DNA from: CAVVKW01 sp963749035
GTDB taxonomy: Bacteria > Verrucomicrobiota > Verrucomicrobiia > Chthoniobacterales > JAATET01
Direction: 5' to 3'
Length of the DNA stretch: 64,000 bases
Assembly: GCA_963749035.1 (NCBI GenBank)
Contig: CAVVKW010000004.1
Coordinates: forward strand, 1,054,001-1,118,000
The stretch's first letter is position 1; every line of letters begins with the position of its first letter. The notes beneath the pieces were generated by a model. The model was not told where the DNA came from. It did not search any database and saw only the letters and a list, made by a program, of their open reading frames with translations. A program made the translations under genes and the position numbers. Below are positions 48,427 to 58,550 of the stretch, piece after piece.

Positions 48427-51400
48427 CCGCGCCGACTCCGGATACTCAGCGCGGTCCGATCGCGTGGATGGTGAAAAATCGGGTCACTCCGAATCTTCTC
48501 ATGATTTTTCTCATGGTCGGCGGCCTCTACACGACCACTCACATCAAGAAGGAGGTGTTTCCAGAGTTCGAGACCGACACCGTCTCGGTCAACGTCTCGC
48601 TCCCCGGCAGCAGCCCCGGGGAAGTCGAGCAGGGCGTCATCCTGGTCGTCGAGGAGGCCATCCGCGGCATCGAGGGGGTGAAGGAAATCACCGCCACCGC
48701 CAACGAAGGCGGCGGAAACGTCCGCGCCGAGATGCTCGTCGGAGCCAACCGCTCGCAGGTTTACCAGGACATCAAGCAGGCGATCGATCGGATCACCACC
48801 TTTCCCGAGCAATCCGAGCGTCCCAACGTGACCCTCAACACCCGGCGCCACGACGTTCTCGACGTCGAGGTTTACGGCGACGTTTCCGAGCGCGTCCTCC
48901 GCGAGATCGTCGAATACGTTCGCGATCGCCTGCTTCAAAGTCCCGGCATCACCCAAGTGGACATCGACGACTCGCGCGCACCCGAGGTCACGGTCGAGAT
49001 CCCCGAAGCCACCCTCCGACGGTATGGCCTCACGCTCGACACCGTCGCCCAACGGATCAATCAAGCCTCGATCGAAAGCGGGGGCGGCCGCATCGAGACC
49101 GCGTCGGGCGAGATTCTCCTCCGCGTCGATGACCGCCGCGAGTGGGCCAGCGAATACGCCGACATCCCCATCGTCACGACCCCAGAAGGCACCGTTCTTA
49201 CCCTTGGCCAGATCGGCAGCGTCCGCGAAGGCTTCGCCGAAGAGAACCGTTTCGCACGCTTCAACGGCCAACCGAGCATGGGTCTCGACGTCTTCCGGAT
49301 CGGCAACGAGACGCCCATCGGCGTCTCCGAAGCGGCGCGCGCCGCTCTCGTCGGCATCGAAGCCGAACTGCCACCCGGGGTCGAACTCGCGCTCCGCATC
49401 GACGATTCCGACGTTTACCGCCAACGCCTCTCGCTCCTCCTCAAAAACGCCTTTCTCGGATTCATCCTCGTCCTCCTCGTTCTCGGACTCTTCCTCGAGT
49501 TCAAACTCGCGTTCTGGGTCACCATGGGCATTCCGATTTCATTCCTTGGCGGGATGATCTTCCTGCCGTGGTTCGACGTCTCGATCAACATGATCTCGAT
49601 GTTCGCGTTCATCGTCGCGCTCGGCATCGTCGTCGACGACGCCATCGTCGCGGGCGAAAACATCTACGAGGCCCGCGAACGCGGACTCAGCAACTTCGAC
49701 GCCGCCGTCATCGGTGCCCGCGGCGTCGCCCTCCCCATCGCCTTCAGTATTCTGACCAACGTCGTTGCGTTTCTCCCCCTCCTCTTCGTTCCCGGCGTCT
49801 TCGGTAAAATCTGGTCGGTCATCCCGATCGTTGTCATCACCGTTTTCCTGATCTCCTGGTTGGAGTCGTTGTTGATTCTACCCTGCCACCTCGCCTACAC
49901 CCGCAGCCGACCGGGCAACCCGATCGCGGCCCGACTTCACGGCTTGCAACAGGCATTTTCGCGAAAATTCCGCACGTTCATCGACGTCATTTACGCCCCG
50001 TTTCTGGATCGGACACTGCGCCACCGCGGGCTCACGATCGCACTCGGTTTCAGCGCCCTGATCCTCGTCATCGCCTTCATCCAAAGCGGACGCATCGGCA
50101 TCATCTTCATGCCCCGCGTCGAGGCCGACGAAGCCAACGCCTCCGCGCGACTTCCGCTCGGCAGCCCACTCGCCAACGTCGAGACCGTCGAGCGCCGTCT
50201 CATCAAGGCCGCAGAAAAGGTCATCGCGGAAAACGGGGGCGATCAACTCGCGATCGGGATCGCGTCTTCGATCAATCAAAACCGAGCCGACGTCCGCATC
50301 TACCTTCACGAACCGGACGTCCGTCCGATTTCCACCGGCACCGTCTCCGAACTCTGGCGCGAAGCGACCGGGACGATCCCCGGCGCGGAATCCATCCGCT
50401 TCGAATCCGATCGCGGCGGTCCGGGATCAGGGGCGGGGCTGACCGTCGAACTCAGCCACCGCGACGTCGTCGTCCTCGACCGCGCCGCCGAGTCGCTCGC
50501 CTCTCGACTCGAGCAATTTCCCAGCGTCAAAGACGTCGACAGCGGCTACTCACCCGGTAAGCGGCAATTCGAATTCCGCATCAAACCCGCCGGTGAAAGC
50601 CTTGGCCTCACCTCGCGCGACATCGCTCGCCAAGTGCGCAGTGCTTTCTACGGAAACGAAGCCCTCCGCCAGCAACGCGGTCGTAACGAAGTCAAAGTCC
50701 TCGTCCGGCGGCCGCTCGCAGAACGCATGAGCGAGTACGATCTCGATACCTTGCTCATCTCCACACCCTCCGGCCGCTTCGTTCCGCTCGCCGAAGTCGC
50801 CGAGATTGATCGCGGACGGTCCTACCAATCCATCAACCGCCGCGAAGGTCGCCGCACGACCACCGTCTCCGCCGACGTCGATCCGATCGGCGAGACGAGC
50901 CTCGTCATGACCTCACTCAACGAATCGATCCTGCCCCAGCTCGCGCGGGACTTCCCCGGCCTCACTTACGGCTACGAGGGTCGGCAGGCGGATCAACGTG
51001 ACAGTATGCGGGCTCTCAACAGTGGATTCGTCATCGCGCTTCTCCTCATCTACTTCCTGCTCGCCATCCCGTTCCGAAGCTACACCCAGCCGCTCATCGT
51101 CATGATCAGCATCCCGTTCGGCATCGTCGGCGCCGTCATCGGACATCTCATCATGGGCTACGACGTTTCTCTAATCAGCATCATGGGCATCATCGCCCTC
51201 GCCGGCGTCGTCGTGAACGATTCCCTCGTCCTGATCGACTACGCCAACCGTCGCCGCCGCGACGGCGAGACGCCGTGGAATGCCATTCGCGCCGCCGCCG
51301 TTCGGCGTTTTCGACCCATTATCCTGACCACCCTGACGACTTTCGGCGGGCTCGCTCCGATGATCTTCGAAACCTCACGCCAGGCTCGCTTCATTGTCCC

Positions 51401-51569
51401 GATGGCAATCTCGCTCGGTTTCGGAATCCTCTTTGCCACCGTCATCATCCTCGTCCTTGTCCCCAGCCTCTATCTTCTGATCGAAGACGTCGCGAACGTC
51501 CTCCGCGACCCCGAAGATCGCGAACTCACCCGCGCCTCACTCGGAGGCGAAACGCCGGAACTCAGCTAA
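48423..51569 (+). CDS. RND family efflux transporter (AcrB/HAE1-like)
   Basis: A 1,048-residue inner-membrane proton antiporter with the AcrB layout: an N-terminal helix (TPNLLMIFLMVGGLYTT), a periplasmic porter loop, helices 2-6 (about residues 335-480) with FIVALGIVVDDAIVAGENIY, in which adjacent Asp residues correspond to the proton relay of helix 4, then a second loop and helices 8-12 (about 860-1025) with SIMGIIALAGVVVNDSLVLI and RRFRPIILTTLTTFGGLAPM. Full length. The substrate is unknown; drug and metal pumps share the fold, but the DD pair suits the drug-type HAE1 group. The GTG start overlaps the adaptor stop. Confidence 0.93.
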   Translation: MTAPTPDTQRGPIAWMVKNRVTPNLLMIFLMVGGLYTTTHIKKEVFPEFETDTVSVNVSLPGSSPGEVEQGVILVVEEAIRGIEGVKEITATANEGGGNVRAEMLVGANRSQVYQDIKQAIDRITTFPEQSERPNVTLNTRRHDVLDVEVYGDVSERVLREIVEYVRDRLLQSPGITQVDIDDSRAPEVTVEIPEATLRRYGLTLDTVAQRINQASIESGGGRIETASGEILLRVDDRREWASEYADIPIVTTPEGTVLTLGQIGSVREGFAEENRFARFNGQPSMGLDVFRIGNETPIGVSEAARAALVGIEAELPPGVELALRIDDSDVYRQRLSLLLKNAFLGFILVLLVLGLFLEFKLAFWVTMGIPISFLGGMIFLPWFDVSINMISMFAFIVALGIVVDDAIVAGENIYEARERGLSNFDAAVIGARGVALPIAFSILTNVVAFLPLLFVPGVFGKIWSVIPIVVITVFLISWLESLLILPCHLAYTRSRPGNPIAARLHGLQQAFSRKFRTFIDVIYAPFLDRTLRHRGLTIALGFSALILVIAFIQSGRIGIIFMPRVEADEANASARLPLGSPLANVETVERRLIKAAEKVIAENGGDQLAIGIASSINQNRADVRIYLHEPDVRPISTGTVSELWREATGTIPGAESIRFESDRGGPGSGAGLTVELSHRDVVVLDRAAESLASRLEQFPSVKDVDSGYSPGKRQFEFRIKPAGESLGLTSRDIARQVRSAFYGNEALRQQRGRNEVKVLVRRPLAERMSEYDLDTLLISTPSGRFVPLAEVAEIDRGRSYQSINRREGRRTTTVSADVDPIGETSLVMTSLNESILPQLARDFPGLTYGYEGRQADQRDSMRALNSGFVIALLLIYFLLAIPFRSYTQPLIVMISIPFGIVGAVIGHLIMGYDVSLISIMGIIALAGVVVNDSLVLIDYANRRRRDGETPWNAIRAAAVRRFRPIILTTLTTFGGLAPMIFETSRQARFIVPMAISLGFGILFATVIILVLVPSLYLLIEDVANVLRDPEDRELTRASLGGETPELS

Positions 51570-51719
51570 AGATTCGAGAACGCTCTTGTCCCGTCGGCGG
51601 AGACGTTGCGATGTCACCGATATCCACGCCGTAATTTCGCGCAAAATCGATCGTTTGCGGTAATCCGCTTGCGCGATCTCCAGCCACTTCGTAAGCGTAG
51701 CACTCTCAAAAAATACCAG

Positions 51720-53825
51720 ATGCCGATCCACGAAAACCGCGTTCGCAGATACCTCGTCAAAGGCATCGTTCTCGCTGCGCTCGGTGCGATTTCGGTCGAC
51801 GTCGCAGTCGCGGAAATCACCGGAAAATTTGATCCCCTCGCCGCGAACGTTGGCACTTGGCCGATGGATGGCGGCGGTCCCGGCCATTCCGGCTACTACC
51901 CGGCGACCTTGGGACCAAACTCCTTCGCTCCCACTTGGACTCAAGATTTCACGCTTCCGATCAACCCGGTGGCCATCGGCGACGGGCGGGTGTATTACAC
52001 GACGAGCGGTCGCTTCGTCACAACGGATGAAGCTGGCGCCCTCGACGTTGTTTCCGGCAAACCGCTCTGGAACTATTCAATCCCATCGAGTTCCTCGGTC
52101 AATGCCCCTGCCTACGCGGACGGACGAGTTTATTTCCAACGGGGCAAAGGGCTCAAAGATGTCCCGCAACTTCTCTGCCTCAACGCCACAGACGGGACGT
52201 CGCTTTGGATTTCTCAATTCTCGTCGCAGTTTCAGAAGCACCTGGCACCGACCGTGGTTGGAGACCGCGTCTGGATCAACGGCGGGACTTTCGGTGGGAT
52301 GTATGGTTTTGATTCCAAGGATGGCCAGCCGCTCTTTTTCTCCCCGCGGCCTCAAGTTGATCGCTGGACCCCTTCCTACCGTAACGGCGTCCTCTATTCC
52401 TGGCTCGAACATCAATTTATCGCCGCAAACTCAGAGACCGGCGAAACCCTTTGGTCGTTAACCCTCGGCTCAGGGTTTCCTTGGGGAGCAGCCGAAAGAA
52501 CGGTCGTCATCTCCGGCAATCGCGCATTTCTCCGGAACTCCCAAAGCCTCCGAGCCATCGATCTCAAGAATCGAAACCAAGCCTGGGAATTGATCGCCGA
52601 CTTTTCGGGCACGCCGGCCGCAACCCCAACTTCCGTCTTCGTGCTTAACGGTCCGACCGTCCAGCAATACTCCGCCGCTACCGGTGAAGCGGAAGGCTCA
52701 TTCAAAGCAGCCAGCGACCTGATCGGCCAACCGATCGTCGCCTTGGACCGGCTCATCGCCGCGAGCGCTTCCGCGACCTACGTCTTCGATCTACCGAGCC
52801 GCACCCTTCTGCAAACCCTCCCCGTCGGCGGCTCACTCAGTTACTCCGGGGGACTGCTCTGCGTAACGGACCCCGTCACTTTCGGCCGACCGGGCAAAAT
52901 CTCAGCCTTCCGCGTTCCCCTCCAAATTCCCGAACCCCAGCGAGATCCAACTCCCTCCCCGCCCCCGTTGCCCACGCCGAGCTCGGACGTCGAATCCACG
53001 CTCACGATGGAAAGCGAGCCCGGTAACTTCGTCGGAGCGAGCAATGATTATTCTTACAATGAATCCGAGGGGACTTTTACCGCCGCTGGCGACATCGACA
53101 ACGTCACGATTTCGTTCCGCTCGACCAAGTCCAGCGACTTTTGGCAGTTATCTTTCGATACGGCGAATGGTCTTGCCCTTCGACCAGGCGTCTATCGGGA
53201 TGCGACGCGATACCCCTTCAATCAAACCGACAGAACTGGACTCTCCGTTTTCGGTAACGGTCGAGGCAACAACACGCTCACGGGACAATTTGAAATCCTC
53301 GAATTCCAATGGGGTGGCAACGGCGTCACTTCGTTCCACGCGACCTTTGAGCAACGCGCGGCGATTGGCTCCCCAGCGTTGTTCGGAGAGATCCGCTACC
53401 GCGTCGCCGCCGAAGTCACCCCGACACCCACTCCAACACCGACTCCGACTCCAACACCCACTCCGACCCCCGCTCCGACACCGCCACCAGTCGTCAACCC
53501 AACACCGACCCCGGGCCCGACTCCAAACAAGCCGAGTCGCCCCACGGGCGATCAAGAACGACCAAAGGTCAAATTCGCCGGCCCATCGACTCGCCAGACC
53601 GATCTCGCCTACGCGATCATCACCGGAACTGCCCGCGACAATCGAAATGTCAAACGGATCGAAATAAGTCAGAACGGCCGTGCTTATCGCAGCGCCAGCG
53701 GTGGACTCCGGTATTGGTATAAGCTCATCGATCTCAATCCCGGTCGCAACGTGATTCGGGTGCGCGCCATCGACCGATCAAACAACCGATCGAAAATCAG
53801 ACGGATCGTCATCATTCGGAACTGA
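51720..53825 (+). CDS. Exported PQQ-type propeller protein with Thr-Pro linker and shared C-terminal domain
   Basis: A 701-residue protein with a signal peptide (about 1-30, ending DVAVA). Residues about 45-430 form a PQQ_2-like propeller (WPMDGGGPGHSGYYPATLGP at the start, ATDGTSLWISQF, ETGETLWSLTLGSG and similar Trp-docking repeats); this does not imply that PQQ is bound. A beta domain covers about 450-600. A Thr-Pro linker is at about 607-642. The C-terminal domain (about 650-701) ends NVIRVRAIDRSNNRSKIRR then IVIIRN, like the ends of the proteins at 37601-45082 and 58551-59429. Start ATG 51720; earlier starts lack a signal peptide. Confidence 0.8.
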   Translation: MPIHENRVRRYLVKGIVLAALGAISVDVAVAEITGKFDPLAANVGTWPMDGGGPGHSGYYPATLGPNSFAPTWTQDFTLPINPVAIGDGRVYYTTSGRFVTTDEAGALDVVSGKPLWNYSIPSSSSVNAPAYADGRVYFQRGKGLKDVPQLLCLNATDGTSLWISQFSSQFQKHLAPTVVGDRVWINGGTFGGMYGFDSKDGQPLFFSPRPQVDRWTPSYRNGVLYSWLEHQFIAANSETGETLWSLTLGSGFPWGAAERTVVISGNRAFLRNSQSLRAIDLKNRNQAWELIADFSGTPAATPTSVFVLNGPTVQQYSAATGEAEGSFKAASDLIGQPIVALDRLIAASASATYVFDLPSRTLLQTLPVGGSLSYSGGLLCVTDPVTFGRPGKISAFRVPLQIPEPQRDPTPSPPPLPTPSSDVESTLTMESEPGNFVGASNDYSYNESEGTFTAAGDIDNVTISFRSTKSSDFWQLSFDTANGLALRPGVYRDATRYPFNQTDRTGLSVFGNGRGNNTLTGQFEILEFQWGGNGVTSFHATFEQRAAIGSPALFGEIRYRVAAEVTPTPTPTPTPTPTPTPTPAPTPPPVVNPTPTPGPTPNKPSRPTGDQERPKVKFAGPSTRQTDLAYAIITGTARDNRNVKRIEISQNGRAYRSASGGLRYWYKLIDLNPGRNVIRVRAIDRSNNRSKIRRIVIIRN

Positions 53826-53845
53826 GGGGCCGTTGGAGAAAGGAC

Positions 53846-53916
53846 GATCCCTGGATTTCGATCAGAAATAATGACGCGTAAGACGCGGATCGGCACGAAG
53901 TTCACAGCCTCTCAGA
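53846..53916. repeat. Dispersed repeat in a convergent intergenic gap (short copy)
   Basis: Shares its left end (GATCC-TGGATTT ... AATGACGCG) and its right end (AGACGCGGATCGGCAC, TCACA, CCTCTCAG) with the element at 6593-6739, but lacks the roughly 75 internal bases of that copy. It lies between the stop of the PQQ-propeller gene and the stop of gcvP. Confidence 0.5.
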
Positions 53917-54012
53917 CGAGCCGCCCCGTTGAGGCCGTCTCGCGCGTTTCGAGCTGAAGCGCACAGGAGAGAGTTAGGACATCGAAAGGAGCGGCCTGAA
54001 ACTCAGCGGGAC

Positions 54013-56883
54013 TTACACCCGCTCCAACACTTCCTCGCCGACCGCGTCTTCCATACCAGGACACGTGCAGAAGACATTCCGGTCGCCAAAGACGTTGTCG
54101 ATCCGACCGACCGCCGGCCAAAATTTGTGTTCGCGTAACCAGTCTGCCGGGAACGCGGCTCGTTCTCGAGAATACGCTCGGTCCCACTTGTCGGCACAAA
54201 CCTCGGTCGCCGTGTGCGGAGCCCGCTGGAGCGGATTGTCGTCGCGAGGCAACTCGCCGGATTCGATCGCAACCAGCTCGCCGTGAATTGCGATCATCGC
54301 CTCGCAGAACCGATCCAGCTCTTCCAGCGATTCGCTCTCCGTTGGCTCGATCATCAACGTTCCCGGCACCGGCCAACTCATCGTCGGCGCGTGGAACCCA
54401 TAATCCATTAACCGCTTCGCGACATCCTCGACCTCGATCCCGGCGCGGTCCTTCCATTCCCGCAAGTCCAGGATGCACTCGTGAGCCACCCGTCCGTTCG
54501 TCCCGCGGTAAAGCACCGGGTAGTGATCACCCAAACGCCGTGCGACGTAGTTCGCGTTCAGAATCGCGACCTTCGTGGCTTCCAACAATCCGTCAGGACC
54601 CATCATCGCGATATACATCCAGGAGATCACGTCGATGCTCGCACTGCCCCACGGCGCTTGCGAGACCTCGCCGATCGCTTGGTCCCCGCCGGTCTTGATC
54701 ACCGAGTGTCCCGGCAAGAAAGGCGCGAGGTGCGCGGCGACGCCGATCGGCCCAACGCCCGGACCTCCGCCCCCGTGAGGAATGCAGAAGGTCTTGTGTA
54801 GATTTAGATGGCACACGTCGGCGCCGTAGTCGCCGGGCCGACACAGACCGACCTGGGCGTTCATGTTGGCACCGTCGAGGTAAACCAATCCCCCCGCGGC
54901 GTGGATTGCCTCACAGATCTCGCGAATCGAAGCTTCGAACACTCCGTGCGTCGAAGGATACGTCACCATAACCGCCGCGAGGACGTCACGATTCTTCTCC
55001 GCCTTGGCCCGAAGGTCCTCGACGTCGATATTGCCCGCGTCGTCGCACTTGACCGGCACGACTTTCATCCCCGCCATCACCGCACTCGCGGGGTTGGTTC
55101 CGTGGGCCGACATCGGAATGAGGCACACCGTCCGTTCGTCGTCGCCCCGCGCCAAGTGATAGGCGCGGATCGTCAGGAGCCCCGCGTATTCACCCTGCGA
55201 ACCCGCGTTCGGCTGCAACGACACCGCGGCAAAACCGGTGATCTCGGCCAACCAACTCTCGAGCTGCGCAAACATCCGCTGGTAACCCTCCGCTTGCGAC
55301 ACCGGCACGAATGGGTGCAAGGCACCGACCTTCTCCCAAGTCACGGGCAGCATCTCCACCGCCGCGTTCAACTTCATCGTGCAGCTTCCCAACGGAATCA
55401 TCGACGTCGTCAGCGAGAGGTCCTTCGACTCGAGCCGCCGGATGTATCGCATCAACTCCGTCTCCGTATGATAGCGGTTAAAGATCGGATGCGTCAGGAT
55501 CGGCTCCGTCCGTCGCAGCGCCTCGGGAATCGAGTCCGTCGCCTCCGCCACCTTCACCGTCGGCTCGTTGCCGTGATTGAATATTCGGAGAAAATCGCTC
55601 AAATCCCCGGTCGTCTCGTCCAGCGAGATCGTCACCGTGTGACCGTCGAGCGCCCGCAGGTTGATCCCGTAACTCTCCGCCAACCGCAAGATCTCGACCG
55701 ACTGCACGTCCCCGAGCTCGACCCGTATCGTGTCGAAAAACGGGTCGCTGCCGACCTGCCAACCCAATTGCCGGATCGCTGCCGCCAGTGCCACCGCCTT
55801 CCGGTGCACGCGCCGAGCAATCGCCGTCAACCCCGCGGGCCCGTGATAGACCGCGTACATCGACGCCATGACGGCCAAAAGAACCTGCGCCGTGCAGATG
55901 TTGCTCGTCGCTTTGTCGCGACGAATGTGTTGCTCCCGCGTCTGCAGCGTCAACCGCAGCGCCGGATTCCCCGCCGAGTCACGCGAGACGCCGACCAGCC
56001 GTCCCGGCAGCCGCCGCTTGTGCGCGTCTCGTGTCGCGAGAAACGCCGCGTGCGGCCCGCCGTAACCCAGCGGAACGCCGAAACGCTGCGAAGATCCGAC
56101 CACCATGTCGGCACCACAATCACCGGGCGAGCGGAGTAACGTGAGCGCCAGCAGATCGACCGCGACCACCGCCAGGGCGTCCTCCGCTTGGATTGCGGCG
56201 ATCAAAGGACCCAGTTCCCGCACGCGACCATCCGTTGCCGGATACTGGATCAACGCCGCGAACACGTCGTCGGCTGCCGCCGTGAAATCCTCGATTTCGC
56301 CGACCCTCACCTCGATCCCCATCGGTTCCGCCCGCGTTCGTAGCAGCGCGATCGTTTGCGGATGACAATCCGCCGCCACGAAAAACGCGTTCCCTCGCCC
56401 CGCCGCGTGGCACATGGCCATGGCCTCCGCCGCCGCGGTCGACTCGTCGAGCAAAGACGCGTTGGAAATTTCCATCCCCGTCAGGTCGCAGACCATCGTC
56501 TGAAAATTCAGCAGAGCCTCGAGCCGCCCCTGCGCGATCTCGGCCTGATACGGCGTGTAGGCCGTGTACCAACCCGGGTTCTCGAGGATGTTCCGCCGGA
56601 TCACCGCCGGCGTGTGGCAGTTCGAGTAGCCCATCCCCAGGCACGACTGAAAAGCTCGGTTGGGCTCCATCGTTTCCGCCAATCCCGCCAGTGCTTCCTC
56701 TTCCGAACGCGCCGCCGGTAGATCCAGCCCGCCCTCGAAGCGGATCGAGGTCGGCACGGTCTCGGCGATCAACTCGTCCAACGACCCGGCTTCGACGGCC
56801 GCCAGCATGGATTCAATGTCCTTCGGCTGCGGCCCGATGTGGCGCCGGGCAAACCGACCTGGCTCAAAGACGTCGCCGCTCAA
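54013..56883 (-). CDS. gcvP: Glycine dehydrogenase (decarboxylating), P protein of the glycine cleavage system
   Basis: PLP enzyme that decarboxylates glycine and passes the aminomethyl group to the lipoyl arm of GcvH. The 956-residue single chain is of the fused (E. coli-like) type rather than the split GcvPA/PB. The N-terminal half has MGYSNCHTPAVIRRNILENP and GWYTAYTPYQAEIAQGRLEA. The PLP lysine is K697 in HLNLHKTFCIPHGGGGPG. Last gene of gcvT-gcvH-gcvP, with its ATG overlapping the gcvH stop by 4 nt. No glycine riboswitch is seen before gcvT. Confidence 0.96.
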   Translation of the reverse strand: MSGDVFEPGRFARRHIGPQPKDIESMLAAVEAGSLDELIAETVPTSIRFEGGLDLPAARSEEEALAGLAETMEPNRAFQSCLGMGYSNCHTPAVIRRNILENPGWYTAYTPYQAEIAQGRLEALLNFQTMVCDLTGMEISNASLLDESTAAAEAMAMCHAAGRGNAFFVAADCHPQTIALLRTRAEPMGIEVRVGEIEDFTAAADDVFAALIQYPATDGRVRELGPLIAAIQAEDALAVVAVDLLALTLLRSPGDCGADMVVGSSQRFGVPLGYGGPHAAFLATRDAHKRRLPGRLVGVSRDSAGNPALRLTLQTREQHIRRDKATSNICTAQVLLAVMASMYAVYHGPAGLTAIARRVHRKAVALAAAIRQLGWQVGSDPFFDTIRVELGDVQSVEILRLAESYGINLRALDGHTVTISLDETTGDLSDFLRIFNHGNEPTVKVAEATDSIPEALRRTEPILTHPIFNRYHTETELMRYIRRLESKDLSLTTSMIPLGSCTMKLNAAVEMLPVTWEKVGALHPFVPVSQAEGYQRMFAQLESWLAEITGFAAVSLQPNAGSQGEYAGLLTIRAYHLARGDDERTVCLIPMSAHGTNPASAVMAGMKVVPVKCDDAGNIDVEDLRAKAEKNRDVLAAVMVTYPSTHGVFEASIREICEAIHAAGGLVYLDGANMNAQVGLCRPGDYGADVCHLNLHKTFCIPHGGGGPGVGPIGVAAHLAPFLPGHSVIKTGGDQAIGEVSQAPWGSASIDVISWMYIAMMGPDGLLEATKVAILNANYVARRLGDHYPVLYRGTNGRVAHECILDLREWKDRAGIEVEDVAKRLMDYGFHAPTMSWPVPGTLMIEPTESESLEELDRFCEAMIAIHGELVAIESGELPRDDNPLQRAPHTATEVCADKWDRAYSRERAAFPADWLREHKFWPAVGRIDNVFGDRNVFCTCPGMEDAVGEEVLERV

Positions 56884-57257
56884 GAGATTTGCTCCCGGTA
56901 GGCTTCCGGAGTCTTCAATGCATCCAACTCCGCCGCGTCACCGATCTTCACCTTGTAGATCCACCCGTCACCGAAAGGATCCGTGTTCAACAATGCCGGA
57001 TCGGTGTCGAGCGCCGCGTTCGCCTCGAGGATCTCGCCACTCACCGGCGAATAGATGTCACTCGCCGCTTTGACGGATTCGACCACCGCGACTCCGGCAC
57101 TCTTTTCAACTTCATCCCCGACCTTCGGCGGCTCGACGAAAACGATGTCCGTCAACTCCGCTTGCGCGTGATCCGTGATCCCGACCGTGGCGACGTCACC
57201 ATCGACCCGCACCCACTCGTGCGACTCCGCGTATTTCAAATCTTCAGGAACGTTCAT
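56880..57257 (-). CDS. gcvH: Glycine cleavage system H protein
   Basis: Lipoyl carrier protein that shuttles the aminomethyl group between GcvP, GcvT and the L protein. The 125 residues have the normal length, with HEWVRVDGDVATVGITDHAQ near the N terminus and lipoylation site K63 in VVESVKAASDIYSPVSGEI. The leader between gcvT and gcvH is 50 nt and is filled by an AT-rich phrase repeat. Lipoate would be attached through LipB (1871-2566) and LipA. Confidence 0.96.
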   Translation of the reverse strand: MNVPEDLKYAESHEWVRVDGDVATVGITDHAQAELTDIVFVEPPKVGDEVEKSAGVAVVESVKAASDIYSPVSGEILEANAALDTDPALLNTDPFGDGWIYKVKIGDAAELDALKTPEAYREQIS

Positions 57258-57265
57258 AGCTTTAC

Positions 57266-57300
57266 AAAATTAGAAATTAGAAATGTGAAATTAGAAATCG
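57266..57300 (-). repeat. AT-rich phrase repeat upstream of gcvH
   Basis: In gcvH orientation: CGATTTCTAATTTCACATTT continuing CTAATTTCTAATTTT, reiterated TTTCTAA units, ending about 9 nt before the start codon, in a GC-rich region. It is of the same kind as the phrase before exbD. Confidence 0.65.
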
Positions 57301-57307
57301 AAAAGAC

Positions 57308-58405
57308 CTACGCCGGTCGCACGTAAAGCGGTTTCTTGCGAACTGTCGCCCGATAATTTTTTCCCCGCACGACCACCTCGACTTCCTGACCCGGCTTCGC
57401 CAGCCGTGGCGGCAAATACGCCAGCGCGATTCCGTATCCCAGCGACGGTGACAACGCCCCGCTACAGGTCTCGCCGACGCGTTCTCCGCTTACCAGCACG
57501 TCGTAGTGAGGCCGGATCGGAGGCGACTTTTCTTCGACCGCCAACGCCACCAATCGCGACGGTGCCCCCTCGAGCTTGTGCCGCTCCACCGCGGCCTTCC
57601 CGACGAAATCGTCCTTCGTCAGATCGACGAAATACCCCAACCCCGCCTCCATCGGCGTCCGGTCCGGCGATAAATCCGAGCCGTTCAGCGGATAGCACAT
57701 CTCCAGCCGCAGCGTATCCCGGGCGCCTAGCCCGCACGGTGTCGCCCCCGCTCCGACGAGCGAATCCCAGAGCTGCACGATCACCGAAGGAGGAGCCACA
57801 ACCTCAAAGCCGTCCTCGCCGGTGTAACCCGTCGTCACGACGTAAACCGGCTTTCCAGCAAACGCCGTCGACACCACCCGATTCCTCGCCTCCTCCAGCG
57901 TCTGATCAAACACGCACGCAAACAACGCCCGTGCCTTCGGCCCCTGCACCGCCACCGCCGCGAAGTCATCACTCCGATCCGCAAACTCCACGCCGTCCAC
58001 CATCCGGCCAACCATCCACTCCCGGTCCTCGTCGATCTTCGCCGCGTTCACGATCAGCAAAAACGCCGCATCCCCCGTCCGGTAAACGATCAGATCGTCG
58101 ATCACTCCACCCTGCTCATTCAGCATGAGCGTGTATTGCGCCTCGCCCTCAGCCAGTCGCGCCACGCGATTGGTCAACAACCCGTCCAACCAACTCTCGG
58201 CCGCCGGACCACTCACCGTAAACTCGCCCATGTGCGAAATGTCGAACACGCCCGCAGCCTCCCGCACCGCCCGATGCTCCGCCATGATCCCCGTGTATTG
58301 CACCGGCATTTCCCAACCCGCAAAGTCCACCATCCGTCCACCCGCCTGCACGTGCTGGTTGTAAAGCGGTGTTCGGCGAGGCGAAGAAGCGGGCGGCGTA
58401 TCCAT
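57308..58405 (-). CDS. gcvT: Aminomethyltransferase, T protein of the glycine cleavage system
   Basis: Releases ammonia and transfers the methylene carbon from the H protein to tetrahydrofolate. The 365-residue protein has the family sequence: TPLYNQHVQAGGRMVDFAGW at the N terminus (about residues 12-31), FDISHMGEFTVSGP (about 54-67), GYTGEDGFEVV (about 192-202), DTLRLEMCYPLNGSDLSPDR (about 229-248) and EAGLGYFVDL. First gene of the operon, start ATG 58405. About 145 nt separate it from the divergent exported-protein gene at 58551. Confidence 0.95.
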   Translation of the reverse strand: MDTPPASSPRRTPLYNQHVQAGGRMVDFAGWEMPVQYTGIMAEHRAVREAAGVFDISHMGEFTVSGPAAESWLDGLLTNRVARLAEGEAQYTLMLNEQGGVIDDLIVYRTGDAAFLLIVNAAKIDEDREWMVGRMVDGVEFADRSDDFAAVAVQGPKARALFACVFDQTLEEARNRVVSTAFAGKPVYVVTTGYTGEDGFEVVAPPSVIVQLWDSLVGAGATPCGLGARDTLRLEMCYPLNGSDLSPDRTPMEAGLGYFVDLTKDDFVGKAAVERHKLEGAPSRLVALAVEEKSPPIRPHYDVLVSGERVGETCSGALSPSLGYGIALAYLPPRLAKPGQEVEVVVRGKNYRATVRKKPLYVRPA

Positions 58406-58550
58406 CGACGTTCATCAATAATGAACCGCTGCGTGGCGCGCGACGGAAAAATGTAACGGCCGGATCGGACGACTCAGGTTTCTCACTGAGCCATAAGATG
58501 ATACCCAATTTTCCTTGAAACATCTTTGTGAGATGGAAAGGCTGCGAATT

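Noticed and set aside
54808..56139. A 443-codon open frame on the + strand opposite gcvP
   Set aside because: Extremely Arg/His/Gln-rich, no hydrophobic core, antisense to gcvP.
57258..57307. A glycine riboswitch in the gcvT-gcvH gap
   Set aside because: The gap is only 50 nt and is filled by an AT-rich phrase repeat. The region upstream of gcvT also shows no glycine aptamer pattern.
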